From positions 1 to 37,072 of the forward strand of contig CAYRVF010000042.1 in assembly GCA_964427535.1 (NCBI GenBank): 37,072 bases of DNA, in the 5' to 3' direction. The stretch comes from CAYRVF01 sp964427535 (GTDB taxonomy: Bacteria > Chloroflexota > Ktedonobacteria > Ktedonobacterales > JADMIN01). The notes below the pieces were generated by a model that worked only from the letters and a program-made list of their open reading frames with translations, had not been told where the DNA came from and made no database searches. Each line of letters opens with the position of its first letter. The first letter of the stretch is position 1. Shown here piece after piece: positions 24,191-32,978 of the stretch. A program made the position numbers and the translations under genes.

Positions 24191-24241
24191 CACGTCGACG
24201 CCCAGGCTGGCGAGGCTCCGCAACCCGTGGGCGTCGACGTG
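24191..24241 (-). terminator. Perfect 14-bp inverted repeat between hsp20 and hspR
   Basis: CACGTCGACGCCCA (24191-24204) and TGGGCGTCGACGTG (24228-24241) are perfectly complementary with a 23-base loop. There is no U-tract. It may be an internal attenuator or mRNA-processing hairpin that separates hsp20 expression from the regulator gene. Confidence 0.55.
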
Positions 24242-24331
24242 ACCCGAGCAGGTGTCGTCTGGCTGGGCACGTACCGCCCTCCAGGAGGTGTGTAGCTGAA
24301 GGGCGGCACGCATGCCAGAGACGCGAGGCGA

Positions 24332-24883
24332 CTACGCGTGTGTCGCGACGGTATGGTTCTCGACGGCTGGCTGGTGCTCGTCCACGACCGTCGACGTCTG
24401 CTCCGACCCTAGCCGCGACTGCTTGGGTGTCTCGGCGATCTCGATGCGGTGTGGCTGCGCGTGCTGCGCCAGCGGAATGGCGATGGTGAGCACCCCTTGC
24501 TCCAGCGTCGCCTGCACCGCGTCTCCGTCCACATCCTTGGGGAAGCTGATCGAGCGGGTGAACTCGCCGGGACCGAACTCGCGCAGCAGATAGGTCAGCT
24601 CCTTCCGCGATTCCTCCGGCACCAGCTCTGGCTGCGTCGCCTTGATCGTGAGGGTGTTCTGCCGGACGGTCAGGTCGATGTCCTTCGCTGTGACTCCCGG
24701 TAGGAAGACCTGGCAAATGTAGCGGCTGCTGGCCTCAAAGACGTTCATCTGGCCAAGCGTCGAGCCGCCGAGTGACCGCAGGTTCAACCCCGGACGCAGC
24801 ACAGCCTGTTCGACCAACTGATCCATCGCGTCGCGCAATGTCGTCATCTCGCGCACGGGATCCCAACGCATCAGAGAACTCAT
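24332..24883 (-). CDS. hsp20: Small heat-shock protein (Hsp20/alpha-crystallin)
   Basis: The 183-residue chaperone has an N-terminal MSSLMRWDPVREMTTLRDAMDQL, an alpha-crystallin domain (about 45-140: FEASSRYICQVFLPGV, KDIDLTVRQNTLTIKA, LTYLLREFGPGEFTRSISFP) and the closing VLTIAIPLAQ. ATG 24883 is preceded by GGAGG seven bases upstream; an open frame to 24997 crosses the promoter. It holds unfolding proteins for refolding by DnaK. Regulation by the HspR-like protein is suggested by a HAIR-like site at its promoter. Confidence 0.93.
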   Translation of the reverse strand: MSSLMRWDPVREMTTLRDAMDQLVEQAVLRPGLNLRSLGGSTLGQMNVFEASSRYICQVFLPGVTAKDIDLTVRQNTLTIKATQPELVPEESRKELTYLLREFGPGEFTRSISFPKDVDGDAVQATLEQGVLTIAIPLAQHAQPHRIEIAETPKQSRLGSEQTSTVVDEHQPAVENHTVATHA

Positions 24884-24964
24884 TGATGTGCCTCCTCTCT
24901 GCGATGTAGAACCGACCATACGACTCGAATCCTGTCCGTGAGCTGTCTCTCGCTCACGATTTAT

Positions 24965-25004
24965 CTTGCATCTATAATCTAGATCAAGTGACAACAATTG
25001 TCAA
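24965..25004 (-). promoter_or_regulatory. Hsp20 promoter with HAIR-like and TGACAA operators
   Basis: On the minus strand TTGACA (25004-24999), a 17-base spacer and TAGATT (24981-24976) form a promoter. An inverted repeat with CTTG(C)ATCTA and TAGATCAAG arms (24965-24988) overlaps the -10; its CTTG/CAAG ends are those of HspR HAIR boxes. A second perfect repeat, TGACAA-CAA-TTGTCA (24989-25003), overlaps the -35. Confidence 0.6.
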
Positions 25005-25171
25005 TATTACTATATAAACTCTAACGATTATCTAACATAATTTGCTAGATTTATGACGGCAATCGACTGGAGCATTGGACTGGACACCGGGTCGGCGCGA
25101 TCGCGGCGGCGAACGTCGAAGCGATGCCGCTGATGATCACGAGTCGAGAACGCTAGCTGGGGCCATGCTCA

Positions 25172-27481
25172 CTAACGCTTGCGGGCGCGACGGAGCGCCA
25201 GAGCCAGGCGAATCTCGTCGTACGAGTAGTCGTCGCCCAGCAGCTCTTTCACCGGCTTGAGGGCGGTGCCCTCCGTACGGGCGAGGGCCGCGACGATCAC
25301 GTCGTAGCGGTCTGCGGGCACCAGACGCGCAACTGCCTCCTCCAGTTCGAGATCGCGTTCCTCGGCACTGGTGAGCAGCTTGCCGACATGTTCGGCGACG
25401 GTGCTGGTGGCGAGGTTGCGGGCCTGGGCAACCTCCTCGATGGTATGGCCCGCGACGAGCAGATCGCGTGTGCGCTGGAGCGAGTCGCCGGGCTTTGCCG
25501 CTGCCTCGCGTCGGCGCTGGCGCTCGCGCGGAGCGGCGTCCACATCTGCGCCGACATTGCCGGGCTGGTCGGTCGCAAGCTGGTGCTCGTCGCTGTAGTC
25601 GCGAATCGCCGCGCTAAAGGGTTTGTAGAACTGCTCGAGCTTGCGGCTGCCGACGCCGGGGATGTTCCCAAACGCGTCGCGGCTTACGGGGCGCTCGACG
25701 GCCATCGCGCGCAGGCTGGTGTCGGGGAAGATGACGTAGGGCGGCACGTCGTGCTCCTCCGCGAGCTCTCGCCGCACCTGTCGCAGCCGGTCGAAGAGCG
25801 CCAGCGTATGCGCGTCAGCAGCCTGCGCCTCGGTGAAGCTGCCGCGCCCACTCTGCCCACCGCTCTTACCGCGTGACCCGCCCGATTGCGGCGTGATCGT
25901 CGGCAGCGCGATCGCGACGCTGCGCTGTCCGCGCAGCACCTCCCACGCGCGAGGCGTCAGGCGCAGAATGCCGTACGAGGCGGTCTCGCTCGCCATCGCC
26001 TCGGCGATCGTACCGTCCTGCAGCAGCGCGCGGCCCAGCGCGAGCCAGTCGTCGAGCGAATAATCGCGGCCAATGCCGTAGACCGAGAGCTTGTCATGCT
26101 CCCAACTGAGAATCTTCTGCGTATTGGCCCCCCGCAGCACGTCGACGACGTGACGCAGGCCGAAGCGCTCTTTCGTTCGAGCGATCGCCGAGAGCAGCAT
26201 CTGCGCCTCGCGCGTCCGGTCCACCAGCTCCGGCGGGTTCAGACAGATGTCGCAGGCGCCGCAGTTCTCCTCGGGATATGTCTCGCCGAAGTAGGCCAGT
26301 AGCGTCTTCCGACGGCACACCTGCCCGGTGCCGAACGTGATCACCTGCCGCAACTGCTGCCGGGCGATCTGCTGCTCCTGCTCGGTCGACTTCTGTCCGA
26401 TGAAGAACTCGACCTTGGCGCGGTCACCGTACGAGAAGAAGAGCACACAGCGCGCGGGCTCGCCGTCGCGCCCCGCCCGGCCGGACTCCTGGTAGTAGCT
26501 TTCGAGGTTGCGCGGCAGGTCGTAGTGGATGACGGCGCGGATATCGGGCTTGCCAATGCCCATGCCGAATGCTACCGTCGCCACCAGCACGGGTACGTCG
26601 TCGCGGATGAAGCGGGTCTGATTGGCGCTGCGCTCCTCCGGCGAGAGGCCCGCATGGTAGGGCAGCGCGCGGATGCCGTCGTTGTTGAGCCGGTCGCTCA
26701 GGTCATCCACGCTCTTGCGGCTCTGACAGTAGATGATGACCGGCGCGCCGGGCTGCTCGCGCCAGAGCGAGCGCAGCAGGCCGACCAGCTCGCGATAGGT
26801 CTGCTGGTGTTTTGGCCGCACATCGTAGAAGAGGTTTGGGCGGTTGAAGCTGGCGACGTGGCAGAACGGCTCGCGCAGGTGGAGTTGCGTGAGGATATCT
26901 TCGCGTACACGCCCGGTCGCGGTGGCTGTGAGCGCGAGGAAGGGCGTCTCGGGGAAGCGGTCGCGTACGCGTCCCAGTTGCCGGTACTCGGGACGGAAGT
27001 CGTGCCCCCACTCGCTGACACAGTGCGCCTCATCCACCGCGAACAACGCGAGCCCGTGGCGCTGGCCCACCTGATCGAGCAGGGCAAGGCAGCCCGGCGT
27101 GAGCAGACGCTCGGGGGCGACGTAGAGCAGCGTGTACTCCCCGCGCAGCAGTGCCGCCTCACGCCGGTCGCGCTCGCCGGGATCGAGCGTGCTGTTGAGG
27201 TAGGTGGCCGCGATGCCGTTGGCCTCCAGGCGCTCCACCTGATCTTGCATCAGAGCGATGAGGGGCGAGACGACGACGGTGAGGCCAGGCAGCAGCACCG
27301 CGGGCAACTGGTACGTGAGAGACTTGCCGCCGCCGGTCGGGAGCAGCGCGAGCGCGTCTCGCCCATCGAGCACGGCCGACATGATCTCTCGCTGGCCCGG
27401 CCAGAACGTGTCATAGCCAAACGTGCGCTTCAGCGCCTCGGCAAGCATCGCCTCGCGCGTCGCTCTGTCAGTCGTGGTCAC
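25172..27481 (-). CDS. recQ: ATP-dependent DNA helicase RecQ
   Basis: The 769-residue superfamily 2 helicase unwinds DNA during recombination and repair. It shows Walker A PTGGGKS (48-54), DEAH (150-153) in LFAVDEAHCVSEWGHDFRPEY, and motif VI QESGRAGRDG (331-340). The zinc cysteines are C389, C407, C410 and C413, then comes an RQC winged helix (about 425-520). An HRDC domain (about 554-630) and a C-terminal helix-turn-helix (about 667-702, HTIEEVAQARNLATSTVAEH) complete it. GTG 27481 is chosen as it directly precedes the conserved start; the frame further upstream to 27736 is not conserved. A candidate -10 TATACT lies at 27542-27537. Confidence 0.93.
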   Translation of the reverse strand: MTTTDRATREAMLAEALKRTFGYDTFWPGQREIMSAVLDGRDALALLPTGGGKSLTYQLPAVLLPGLTVVVSPLIALMQDQVERLEANGIAATYLNSTLDPGERDRREAALLRGEYTLLYVAPERLLTPGCLALLDQVGQRHGLALFAVDEAHCVSEWGHDFRPEYRQLGRVRDRFPETPFLALTATATGRVREDILTQLHLREPFCHVASFNRPNLFYDVRPKHQQTYRELVGLLRSLWREQPGAPVIIYCQSRKSVDDLSDRLNNDGIRALPYHAGLSPEERSANQTRFIRDDVPVLVATVAFGMGIGKPDIRAVIHYDLPRNLESYYQESGRAGRDGEPARCVLFFSYGDRAKVEFFIGQKSTEQEQQIARQQLRQVITFGTGQVCRRKTLLAYFGETYPEENCGACDICLNPPELVDRTREAQMLLSAIARTKERFGLRHVVDVLRGANTQKILSWEHDKLSVYGIGRDYSLDDWLALGRALLQDGTIAEAMASETASYGILRLTPRAWEVLRGQRSVAIALPTITPQSGGSRGKSGGQSGRGSFTEAQAADAHTLALFDRLRQVRRELAEEHDVPPYVIFPDTSLRAMAVERPVSRDAFGNIPGVGSRKLEQFYKPFSAAIRDYSDEHQLATDQPGNVGADVDAAPRERQRRREAAAKPGDSLQRTRDLLVAGHTIEEVAQARNLATSTVAEHVGKLLTSAEERDLELEEAVARLVPADRYDVIVAALARTEGTALKPVKELLGDDYSYDEIRLALALRRARKR

Positions 27482-27690
27482 GATCCAGCCTGCTCCATTC
27501 CCTGCAACCGCACCCGGCGCATCCGCCTTCAAGACTGTAGTATACCCCGTCCAAGTAAGCGGCCAGACTATGCCGCCCAAATCGCCTGGACAATGGATTG
27601 CTGAGGAGAGGTGCATCTTGCCTGCTGCCGCCACGCACCTTATTCTTCGCGAAGACGTGCGGAGCCGGAAGCAGTCGCCGAGAGCAAACG

Positions 27691-27734
27691 GACCTGCTGA
27701 CAACGGATGGGAATCCATCCATCGCCAGCAGGTC
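27691..27734 (-). terminator. Two-tier hairpin after the second liv operon
   Basis: The outer stem is GACCTGCTG (27691-27699) with CAGCAGGTC (27726-27734). The inner stem is GGATGG (27705-27710) with CCATCC (27715-27720) around loop GAAT, and the two stems are separated by a symmetric 5x5 internal loop. It lies 28 bases after the binding-protein stop. It lacks a U-tract, so mRNA 3'-end protection is as likely as termination. Confidence 0.55.
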
Positions 27735-27762
27735 ATGGGACGAGCTATGCGCCAATCAGCGG

Positions 27763-29025
27763 CTAGAACTGCGAGGCCGCTGCCGCCGTGCCGGTGAAGT
27801 CGCCGCTAATATCTTTCACGTCGCCGGGCTGCGTCGGATCGATGGCGTACACGCGGCTGTCGCGAGAGGGCACGCGCTGGTTGGGCGCGGAGCCGTAGTT
27901 CACGGGCGGCAGCAGTCCGCCCAGGTCTACCTGCTTGAGGGACTCGAACGCCGTGAGCAGTCCATCACGGGTCAGGTCGCCGTTGTCGGCGGCCTTCTTC
28001 AGGATGGCATATGTGATCTTGGCCTCGGTGTAGCCGAACTCGAAATAGCCATCCGGCTTCTGGTCGGGAGCGTACTTCTGGATGTTGTCCATCATCTCGG
28101 CCATGCCTGGCTGGCTGGTGTCACCCCAGGCCGCGCCCTGGCTCATGACCCATGCCTCTTTTTCGAGCAGCTGATTCAGACCGGGGACGGCCAGCAGCCC
28201 CGTGGCGAATGCCGGGCTCTGCAGAATCCACTGCGGGTCGTAGCCCAGCGCATGCGCCGTGCCGATAATGCCCGCCGCCGCCGTCGGAATGGCGGTCAGG
28301 AAGACGTACTCCGCGCCCGCGGCCTTGAGCTGCGAGACTGGCGCCGCGAACGTCGTGTCGGTGGCCTCATAGGTCGCCTGGCCGACGTCGTTCATGTGAT
28401 AGGCGGCGACTGCCTCTTTATAGCCGGTGAGACCATCCTGCCCGTAGGCGTCGTCCTGATAGATAATGCCCGTCTTGGGATTCTGCTTGCCGAGCTTGTT
28501 GACGACATAGTCGAAGGCGTTCTCGACCTGCAGCCGGTAGGGCGTGCCGACCATTACCATGTACTTCTGACGGGCGAGGACCGAATCGAGCGTGGCGGCT
28601 GAGACGAGCATGTGGTCACGGGTGGACAGGTCGACGATGGCTTGCGTCGTCGGCGAGCCAAGGCTCTCGGCGAGCATCAGCACCTGATTGTGGATCTGAT
28701 TGTAGTCTTCAACCTGCGTCTGCGGGTCGTACTTCGAGTCCTTCTCTACCAGATTGACTTTGAAGCCATCGATGCCGCCATTCGCGTTGACAGCCTTGAA
28801 GTAGGTCTCGATGCCCTTTGTCAGCGGGACGCCAATCGGCGCGGCGACCGGTCCGGAGAGCGGCGTGAGCACGCCGAGATTGATCGTCTTCTTCGCGGTA
28901 TCGACGCCGGGTCCAGCCTTGATGCCGCCGCTGCCGCTGCTGCCACAGCCCACCAGTAAGATGCCCAGGATCATGAACACGCTGAGCACGCACACCGGCG
29001 TGCGGAGGAATGAAAGTCGCGCCAT
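27763..29025 (-). CDS. Liv-type ABC transporter substrate-binding lipoprotein (second system)
   Basis: The 420-residue lipoprotein has a hydrophobic N-terminal segment ending in LLVGC (Cys27), then a Ser/Gly linker and the Peripla_BP_6 opening TINLGVLTPLSGPVAAPIG. Later features such as DDAYGQDGLTGYKEAV are typical of the fold. It is only distantly similar to the first binding protein (3324-4562), so it should bind a different ligand. ATG 29025 has GAGGAGG five bases upstream. It is the last gene of the leftward livFGHM operon. Confidence 0.92.
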   Translation of the reverse strand: MARLSFLRTPVCVLSVFMILGILLVGCGSSGSGGIKAGPGVDTAKKTINLGVLTPLSGPVAAPIGVPLTKGIETYFKAVNANGGIDGFKVNLVEKDSKYDPQTQVEDYNQIHNQVLMLAESLGSPTTQAIVDLSTRDHMLVSAATLDSVLARQKYMVMVGTPYRLQVENAFDYVVNKLGKQNPKTGIIYQDDAYGQDGLTGYKEAVAAYHMNDVGQATYEATDTTFAAPVSQLKAAGAEYVFLTAIPTAAAGIIGTAHALGYDPQWILQSPAFATGLLAVPGLNQLLEKEAWVMSQGAAWGDTSQPGMAEMMDNIQKYAPDQKPDGYFEFGYTEAKITYAILKKAADNGDLTRDGLLTAFESLKQVDLGGLLPPVNYGSAPNQRVPSRDSRVYAIDPTQPGDVKDISGDFTGTAAAASQF

Positions 29026-29107
29026 GAGTTCCTCCTCGGGATGATGGACAAACAAGGTCGGTAGGACTCGCTTCCACGTCGAAGACGTGTCTCATCTGGC
29101 CCGGCGA

Positions 29108-30367
29108 TTAGCTCTCGCCGGTGGATGCGTGGGCATCCGAGCGCGGCGCGAGATGTGGCTGCTCATCGCCGGGCCGGGAGGCGGACTGAATTGACGAAGT
29201 CGATGCCGTCGCCACTCTGGCACCGGCGGGATCACCTCCTTTGTTGCGCGCGTCAAATCGCTGGAAGAGCATCTGTAGCCTGCGAATCAGGCCGATGATG
29301 CCCGTAGGCTCGAAGAGCAGGAAGACGATAATCAGCAGACCGTAAATGATGGCGCTGAGGTCGCCGCTGGAGATGCCGCTTGCGCTCGCGGACTCGGGCA
29401 GCAGCGAGAGGGCTTCCAGCGCGAGCGGCAGGGCAAAGACGAACGCGGCGCCCACAATCGAGCCCCAGACGCTGGCGACGCCGCCGACGAGCATCGCGGC
29501 GACGAACTGAATCGAGAAGACGAGGCTCCATGTGCCGGGCTCGGCAAAGCCGGTGAACGAGGCCCAGAGTGCGCCGGCGATGCCCGCGAGGACGGAGGAG
29601 AGGACGAACGCGCCCATCTTGGCCTGAAAGAGATTGATGCCCATGATCATGGCGCCGGTCTCGTTGTCGCGTACAGCCTGGAGGGCGCGCCCGGCACGCG
29701 ACCGCGCGATGTTGGCGACGAAGACCGCCGCGAGCACAAGCACGAGCAGCACCAGCAGAAAATACCACTGGTTGGTCGTCAGCTCGATGCCAAAGACCAC
29801 CGTTGGGCTGGCGAACGAGAAGTCGCCCCAGCCCGGTGAGGGAAAGGCACGCCCCTGTGCGCCGCCGGTGATGCCGCGCAGGTTCCTGAAGAGATACTCG
29901 CCGATGAAGATCAGGGCGAGTGTCACGATGCCCAGATAGAAGCCCTTGAGGCGTAGCGCCGTTGGGCCGACGAGCGCGCCGACAAGTCCCGCGGCTACCC
30001 CCGCGGCAGGCAGCCAGATGAGGAATGAGAGGCCCATCCCAGCCGGGTCGTGTGGGCTAGCGGGCGGGTCGCCGCCCAGTACAGCGGCGGTATACGCGCC
30101 AATCGCCATGAAGAAGGCCAGCCCGAGCGAGATCTGGCCGGCGTAGCCCGAGAGCACGTTCAGCCCGAGGGTGGCGATGGCGGCGATCATGGTGAAGTCG
30201 AGCACCGAGAGCCAGGCATCGCCGCCAATGAAGAACACGACCGCGAGCACCAACATTCCGACGAGCAGCAGGCCGCGGCTCCGCGAGGATGCGAGCATTC
30301 CACGAAGGCGGGCAGGCTGCGGGGGAGCGGCGACAGGGTCTGGCGTCACGGACGACGTCGCGCTCAT
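29108..30367 (-). CDS. livM: Branched-chain-type ABC transporter permease LivM (second system)
   Basis: The 419-residue multi-pass protein has the LivM features LNVLSGYAGQISLGLAFFMAIGAY, the coupling loop LQAVRDNETGAMIMGINLFQAK and FEPTGIIGLI near the last segment. About 45 hydrophilic residues form a C-terminal tail. Its ATG overlaps the livH stop (ATGA, 30367-30364). GGTGGAG precedes it. An open frame extending upstream to 31096 is a shadow of livH, not a fusion. Confidence 0.93.
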   Translation of the reverse strand: MSATSSVTPDPVAAPPQPARLRGMLASSRSRGLLLVGMLVLAVVFFIGGDAWLSVLDFTMIAAIATLGLNVLSGYAGQISLGLAFFMAIGAYTAAVLGGDPPASPHDPAGMGLSFLIWLPAAGVAAGLVGALVGPTALRLKGFYLGIVTLALIFIGEYLFRNLRGITGGAQGRAFPSPGWGDFSFASPTVVFGIELTTNQWYFLLVLLVLVLAAVFVANIARSRAGRALQAVRDNETGAMIMGINLFQAKMGAFVLSSVLAGIAGALWASFTGFAEPGTWSLVFSIQFVAAMLVGGVASVWGSIVGAAFVFALPLALEALSLLPESASASGISSGDLSAIIYGLLIIVFLLFEPTGIIGLIRRLQMLFQRFDARNKGGDPAGARVATASTSSIQSASRPGDEQPHLAPRSDAHASTGES

Positions 30368-31263
30368 ATGCGCTCCACCTTTCGCGTCCCGAAGAGTCCG
30401 TAGGGGCGCACGAGCAGGATGACGATCATGAGCAGGTAGGGCGTGATCGTGTGGAAGCCGGTGCCAAGGATGTTCGTGAAGTGGTTCTCGTAGCCAGCCG
30501 TCAACTGCTCGGTCAGCCCGATCACGATGCCGCCGACGACCGCGCCGGGAATCGAGTCGAGTCCGCCCAGGATGATCGCGGGGAAGGCGACCAGCGCGAT
30601 ATCGCCAAGCGTCGAGTCGAACGTCGTCTGACCGATGGCGAGAAAGATGCCGCCGAGGGTTGCGATAGCGGCCGCGATGCCCCACGCGAGGGCGTACACC
30701 GTCTTGACGTTGATGCCCATGGCGAGCGCGGCTTCCTGATCGAGCGCGGTGGCTCGCATCGCCAGCCCCTGGCGTGTGTAGCGGAAGAACACGAACAGCC
30801 CGGCGCAGCAAAGCACCGTCACGCCGATGGTCCACAGGTCGTTGGCGCCAAGGTGGACGCCCCCGACGTTGATGCCGCTCTCGATGCGGAACGGCGTGGC
30901 GGGCGGGCGATTGTTCGAGCCCCAGATGACGATCACGCCGGTACGCAGCACGATGTCGAGGCCGATGGTGATCAGAATGATGGAGAACACCGGACGCCCG
31001 ATCATGCGCCGGAGGGCCAGACGCTCGAAGCCGACGCCGATCAGCACTGTCACCGCGATCGCGAGCACCACCGCCAGGAAGAAATTGAGGTGCCACTGGA
31101 AGACCGCGGCCGAGGCGACGTAAGCGCCGACCAGCAGCAGCTCACCCTGGGCGAAATTGATGACGCCACTCGCCTTGAAGATGATGGTGAAGCCGACCGC
31201 GACGAGCGCGTAGATGCAGCCGACGGCAAGACCGGCGAATACTTGCTGAAAAAAGAATGCCAC
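30364..31263 (-). CDS. livH: Branched-chain-type ABC transporter permease LivH (second system)
   Basis: The 299-residue permease opens FFFQQVFAGLAVGCIYALVAVGFTIIFKASGVINFAQGELLLVGAY, the classical LivH pattern, and carries the coupling loop LAMRATALDQEAALAMGINVK and ending VRPYGLFG. GTG 31263 is chosen as GGGAGAGG lies just before it and the protein then starts right at the first membrane segment; an ATG at 31320 adds a charged, unconserved leader. It lies 90 bases after livG and overlaps livM by four bases. Confidence 0.92.
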   Translation of the reverse strand: MAFFFQQVFAGLAVGCIYALVAVGFTIIFKASGVINFAQGELLLVGAYVASAAVFQWHLNFFLAVVLAIAVTVLIGVGFERLALRRMIGRPVFSIILITIGLDIVLRTGVIVIWGSNNRPPATPFRIESGINVGGVHLGANDLWTIGVTVLCCAGLFVFFRYTRQGLAMRATALDQEAALAMGINVKTVYALAWGIAAAIATLGGIFLAIGQTTFDSTLGDIALVAFPAIILGGLDSIPGAVVGGIVIGLTEQLTAGYENHFTNILGTGFHTITPYLLMIVILLVRPYGLFGTRKVERI

Positions 31264-31353
31264 GTCCCTCTCCCTCTGGTGGCTCTCGTGCGTCTGCCAT
31301 GCGGCCCGGCTGGAGTCCACTCTCGCGCTGACGGGCAGCGCCGGAGGCGGCGT

Positions 31354-32190
31354 CTAGTCGCTTCCGGATGGCGACGCTTCGGTCGCTCCGGCGGCCTTGG
31401 CCTGCCCTTCGGCGCCAAGATACGCGCGGATCACCTCCGGGTCCGCCTGAATGTCGGCCGGTGGCCCCTGCCGGATGACCTTGCCGAAGTCCAGCACGAG
31501 CACGCGGTCGGCGATGCCCATCACCATCGCCATGTCGTGCTCGACCAGAATCTGCGTGATGCCGAGCTGCTCGCGAATATCCAGCAGCACGGCGGCGAGG
31601 TCTTGCGTCTCGTCAAGCCCCATGCCCGCCACCGGCTCGTCGAGCAGCAGCAGGCGGGGTTCGGCGGCCAGCGCGCGCCCCAGATCGGCGCGCTTCTGCA
31701 GGCCATAGGGCAGGCTCCCCAGCGGCGTACTCGCGGCGCTCGCTAGCCCCAGCAGGTCGAGCAGATGCAGACAGTAGGCGCGGTTCGCCGCCTCTTCGCG
31801 GCGCGCAGGCCCGGCGTAGACACCGCCGAGCACGATGCCGCTGCGCATGCGGGTGTGCCGTCCCAGTAGCAGGTAGTCCAGCACCGTGGTATGCGGGAAC
31901 TGTCCCAGGTTTTGAAAGGTGCGCGCGATGCCCGCGGCGGCCACCTCATGTGGACGGAGCCGCAGCAGATCACGGCCCTCAAACGTGACGCTGCCCGAAG
32001 CGGGCCGATACACGCGGGAAAGGACGTTGAAGAGCGAGGTCTTGCCGGCGCCGTTCGGGCCAATCACGGCAAACAGCTCGCCAGGCCACACCTCGAAGGA
32101 GACATCCTCCAGCGCCATCACTCCCGCGAAGCGCACGCTCACGCCTTTGACGGAGAGCAGAGGCGGCTGGCCGCTGTGCGCCACGCTCAT
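31354..32190 (-). CDS. livG: Branched-chain-type ABC transporter ATPase LivG (second system)
   Basis: The 278-residue ATPase has Walker A GPNGAGKT (44-51), Q-loop ARTFQ (89-93), signature LPYGLQ (160-165; Pro replaces the usual Ser), Walker B LLLLDEP (179-185) and VEHDMAMV. The C-terminal 20 residues form an Ala/Ser-rich tail. ATG 32190 overlaps the livF stop (ATGA), so translation is coupled. Confidence 0.93.
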   Translation of the reverse strand: MSVAHSGQPPLLSVKGVSVRFAGVMALEDVSFEVWPGELFAVIGPNGAGKTSLFNVLSRVYRPASGSVTFEGRDLLRLRPHEVAAAGIARTFQNLGQFPHTTVLDYLLLGRHTRMRSGIVLGGVYAGPARREEAANRAYCLHLLDLLGLASAASTPLGSLPYGLQKRADLGRALAAEPRLLLLDEPVAGMGLDETQDLAAVLLDIREQLGITQILVEHDMAMVMGIADRVLVLDFGKVIRQGPPADIQADPEVIRAYLGAEGQAKAAGATEASPSGSD

Positions 32191-32978
32191 CGGGTCCACT
32201 TCCTCTCCGGGCGGTGCTCGCGCAGGGCGGCAAAGTTGGCGTGCTCCGACTCATCGTGGAGGCCGAGGTAAAACGTGCGCACGGCCTCGTCGCGCAGCAG
32301 CTCGGCGGCGGGCCGGTCGAGCACGACCCGGCCGATTTCGAGGACGTAGCCGTGGCTGGCGAGCGAGAGCGCCATTTGCGCGTTCTGCTCCACTAGCAGG
32401 ACGGCCGTGCCGCCCGCGCTGATCTCGGCGATGATGCCGCCGATCTGCTGCACCATAAACGGCGCCAGCCCCAGTGAGGGCTCGTCAAGCAGCAGCAGCC
32501 GGGGGCTCGCCATGAGTGCCCGGCCGATGGCGACCATCTGCTGCTCGCCGCCGGAGAGGTATCCCGCCACGCTGGCCCGGCGGGTGCGCAGCGCGGGGAA
32601 GAGCTCCATCACGCGGTCATACGCCTGGCGTGTGGCGGCCGGGTCCCGTGCGGCAATCGCGCCGGTGCGGAGGTTCTCGTCGACGGTCAGCTCCGCGAAG
32701 AGCCTGCGTCCCTCCAACACCTGCGCGATGCCTCTGCGGACTAGCTGGGGGGCGTCGAGGGTCGCGGTCGGCTGCCCGTCGAACTCGATCGAGCCGCGCA
32801 TGACGCGCCCACCGTGGAGGCGGAGCAGGCCCGAGATGGCGCGCAGGATGGTGGTTTTGCCCGCGCCGTTCGCGCCGAGGAGTGCGACGACGCCGCGATC
32901 GGGTACGTCGAGCGAGACGCCACGAACAGCCGTGACCGTGCCTGAATAGGTGACGTCGATGTCCCGGATGGCGAGCAT
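32187..32978 (-). CDS. livF: Branched-chain-type ABC transporter ATPase LivF (second system)
   Basis: The 263-residue ATPase has Walker A GANGAGKT (35-42), signature LSGGE (141-145), Walker B LLLLDEP and VEQNAQMAL. GGGGAGGGG precedes the ATG. It is the first gene of this leftward operon; the gene order, with the binding protein last, differs from the first Liv operon. Confidence 0.94.
   Translation of the reverse strand: MLAIRDIDVTYSGTVTAVRGVSLDVPDRGVVALLGANGAGKTTILRAISGLLRLHGGRVMRGSIEFDGQPTATLDAPQLVRRGIAQVLEGRRLFAELTVDENLRTGAIAARDPAATRQAYDRVMELFPALRTRRASVAGYLSGGEQQMVAIGRALMASPRLLLLDEPSLGLAPFMVQQIGGIIAEISAGGTAVLLVEQNAQMALSLASHGYVLEIGRVVLDRPAAELLRDEAVRTFYLGLHDESEHANFAALREHRPERKWTR

Noticed and set aside
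27590..27604. GGACAATGGATTGCT as a fifth LacI operator
   Set aside because: It resembles O4 but loses the central CG and symmetry, and it lies upstream of recQ, not near a related gene. It is probably coincidental.
29108..31096. A 662-codon open frame that looks like a novel fusion to LivM
   Set aside because: The first 243 codons are the out-of-frame shadow of livH. The true livM start overlaps the livH stop as ATGA and has its own ribosome site.
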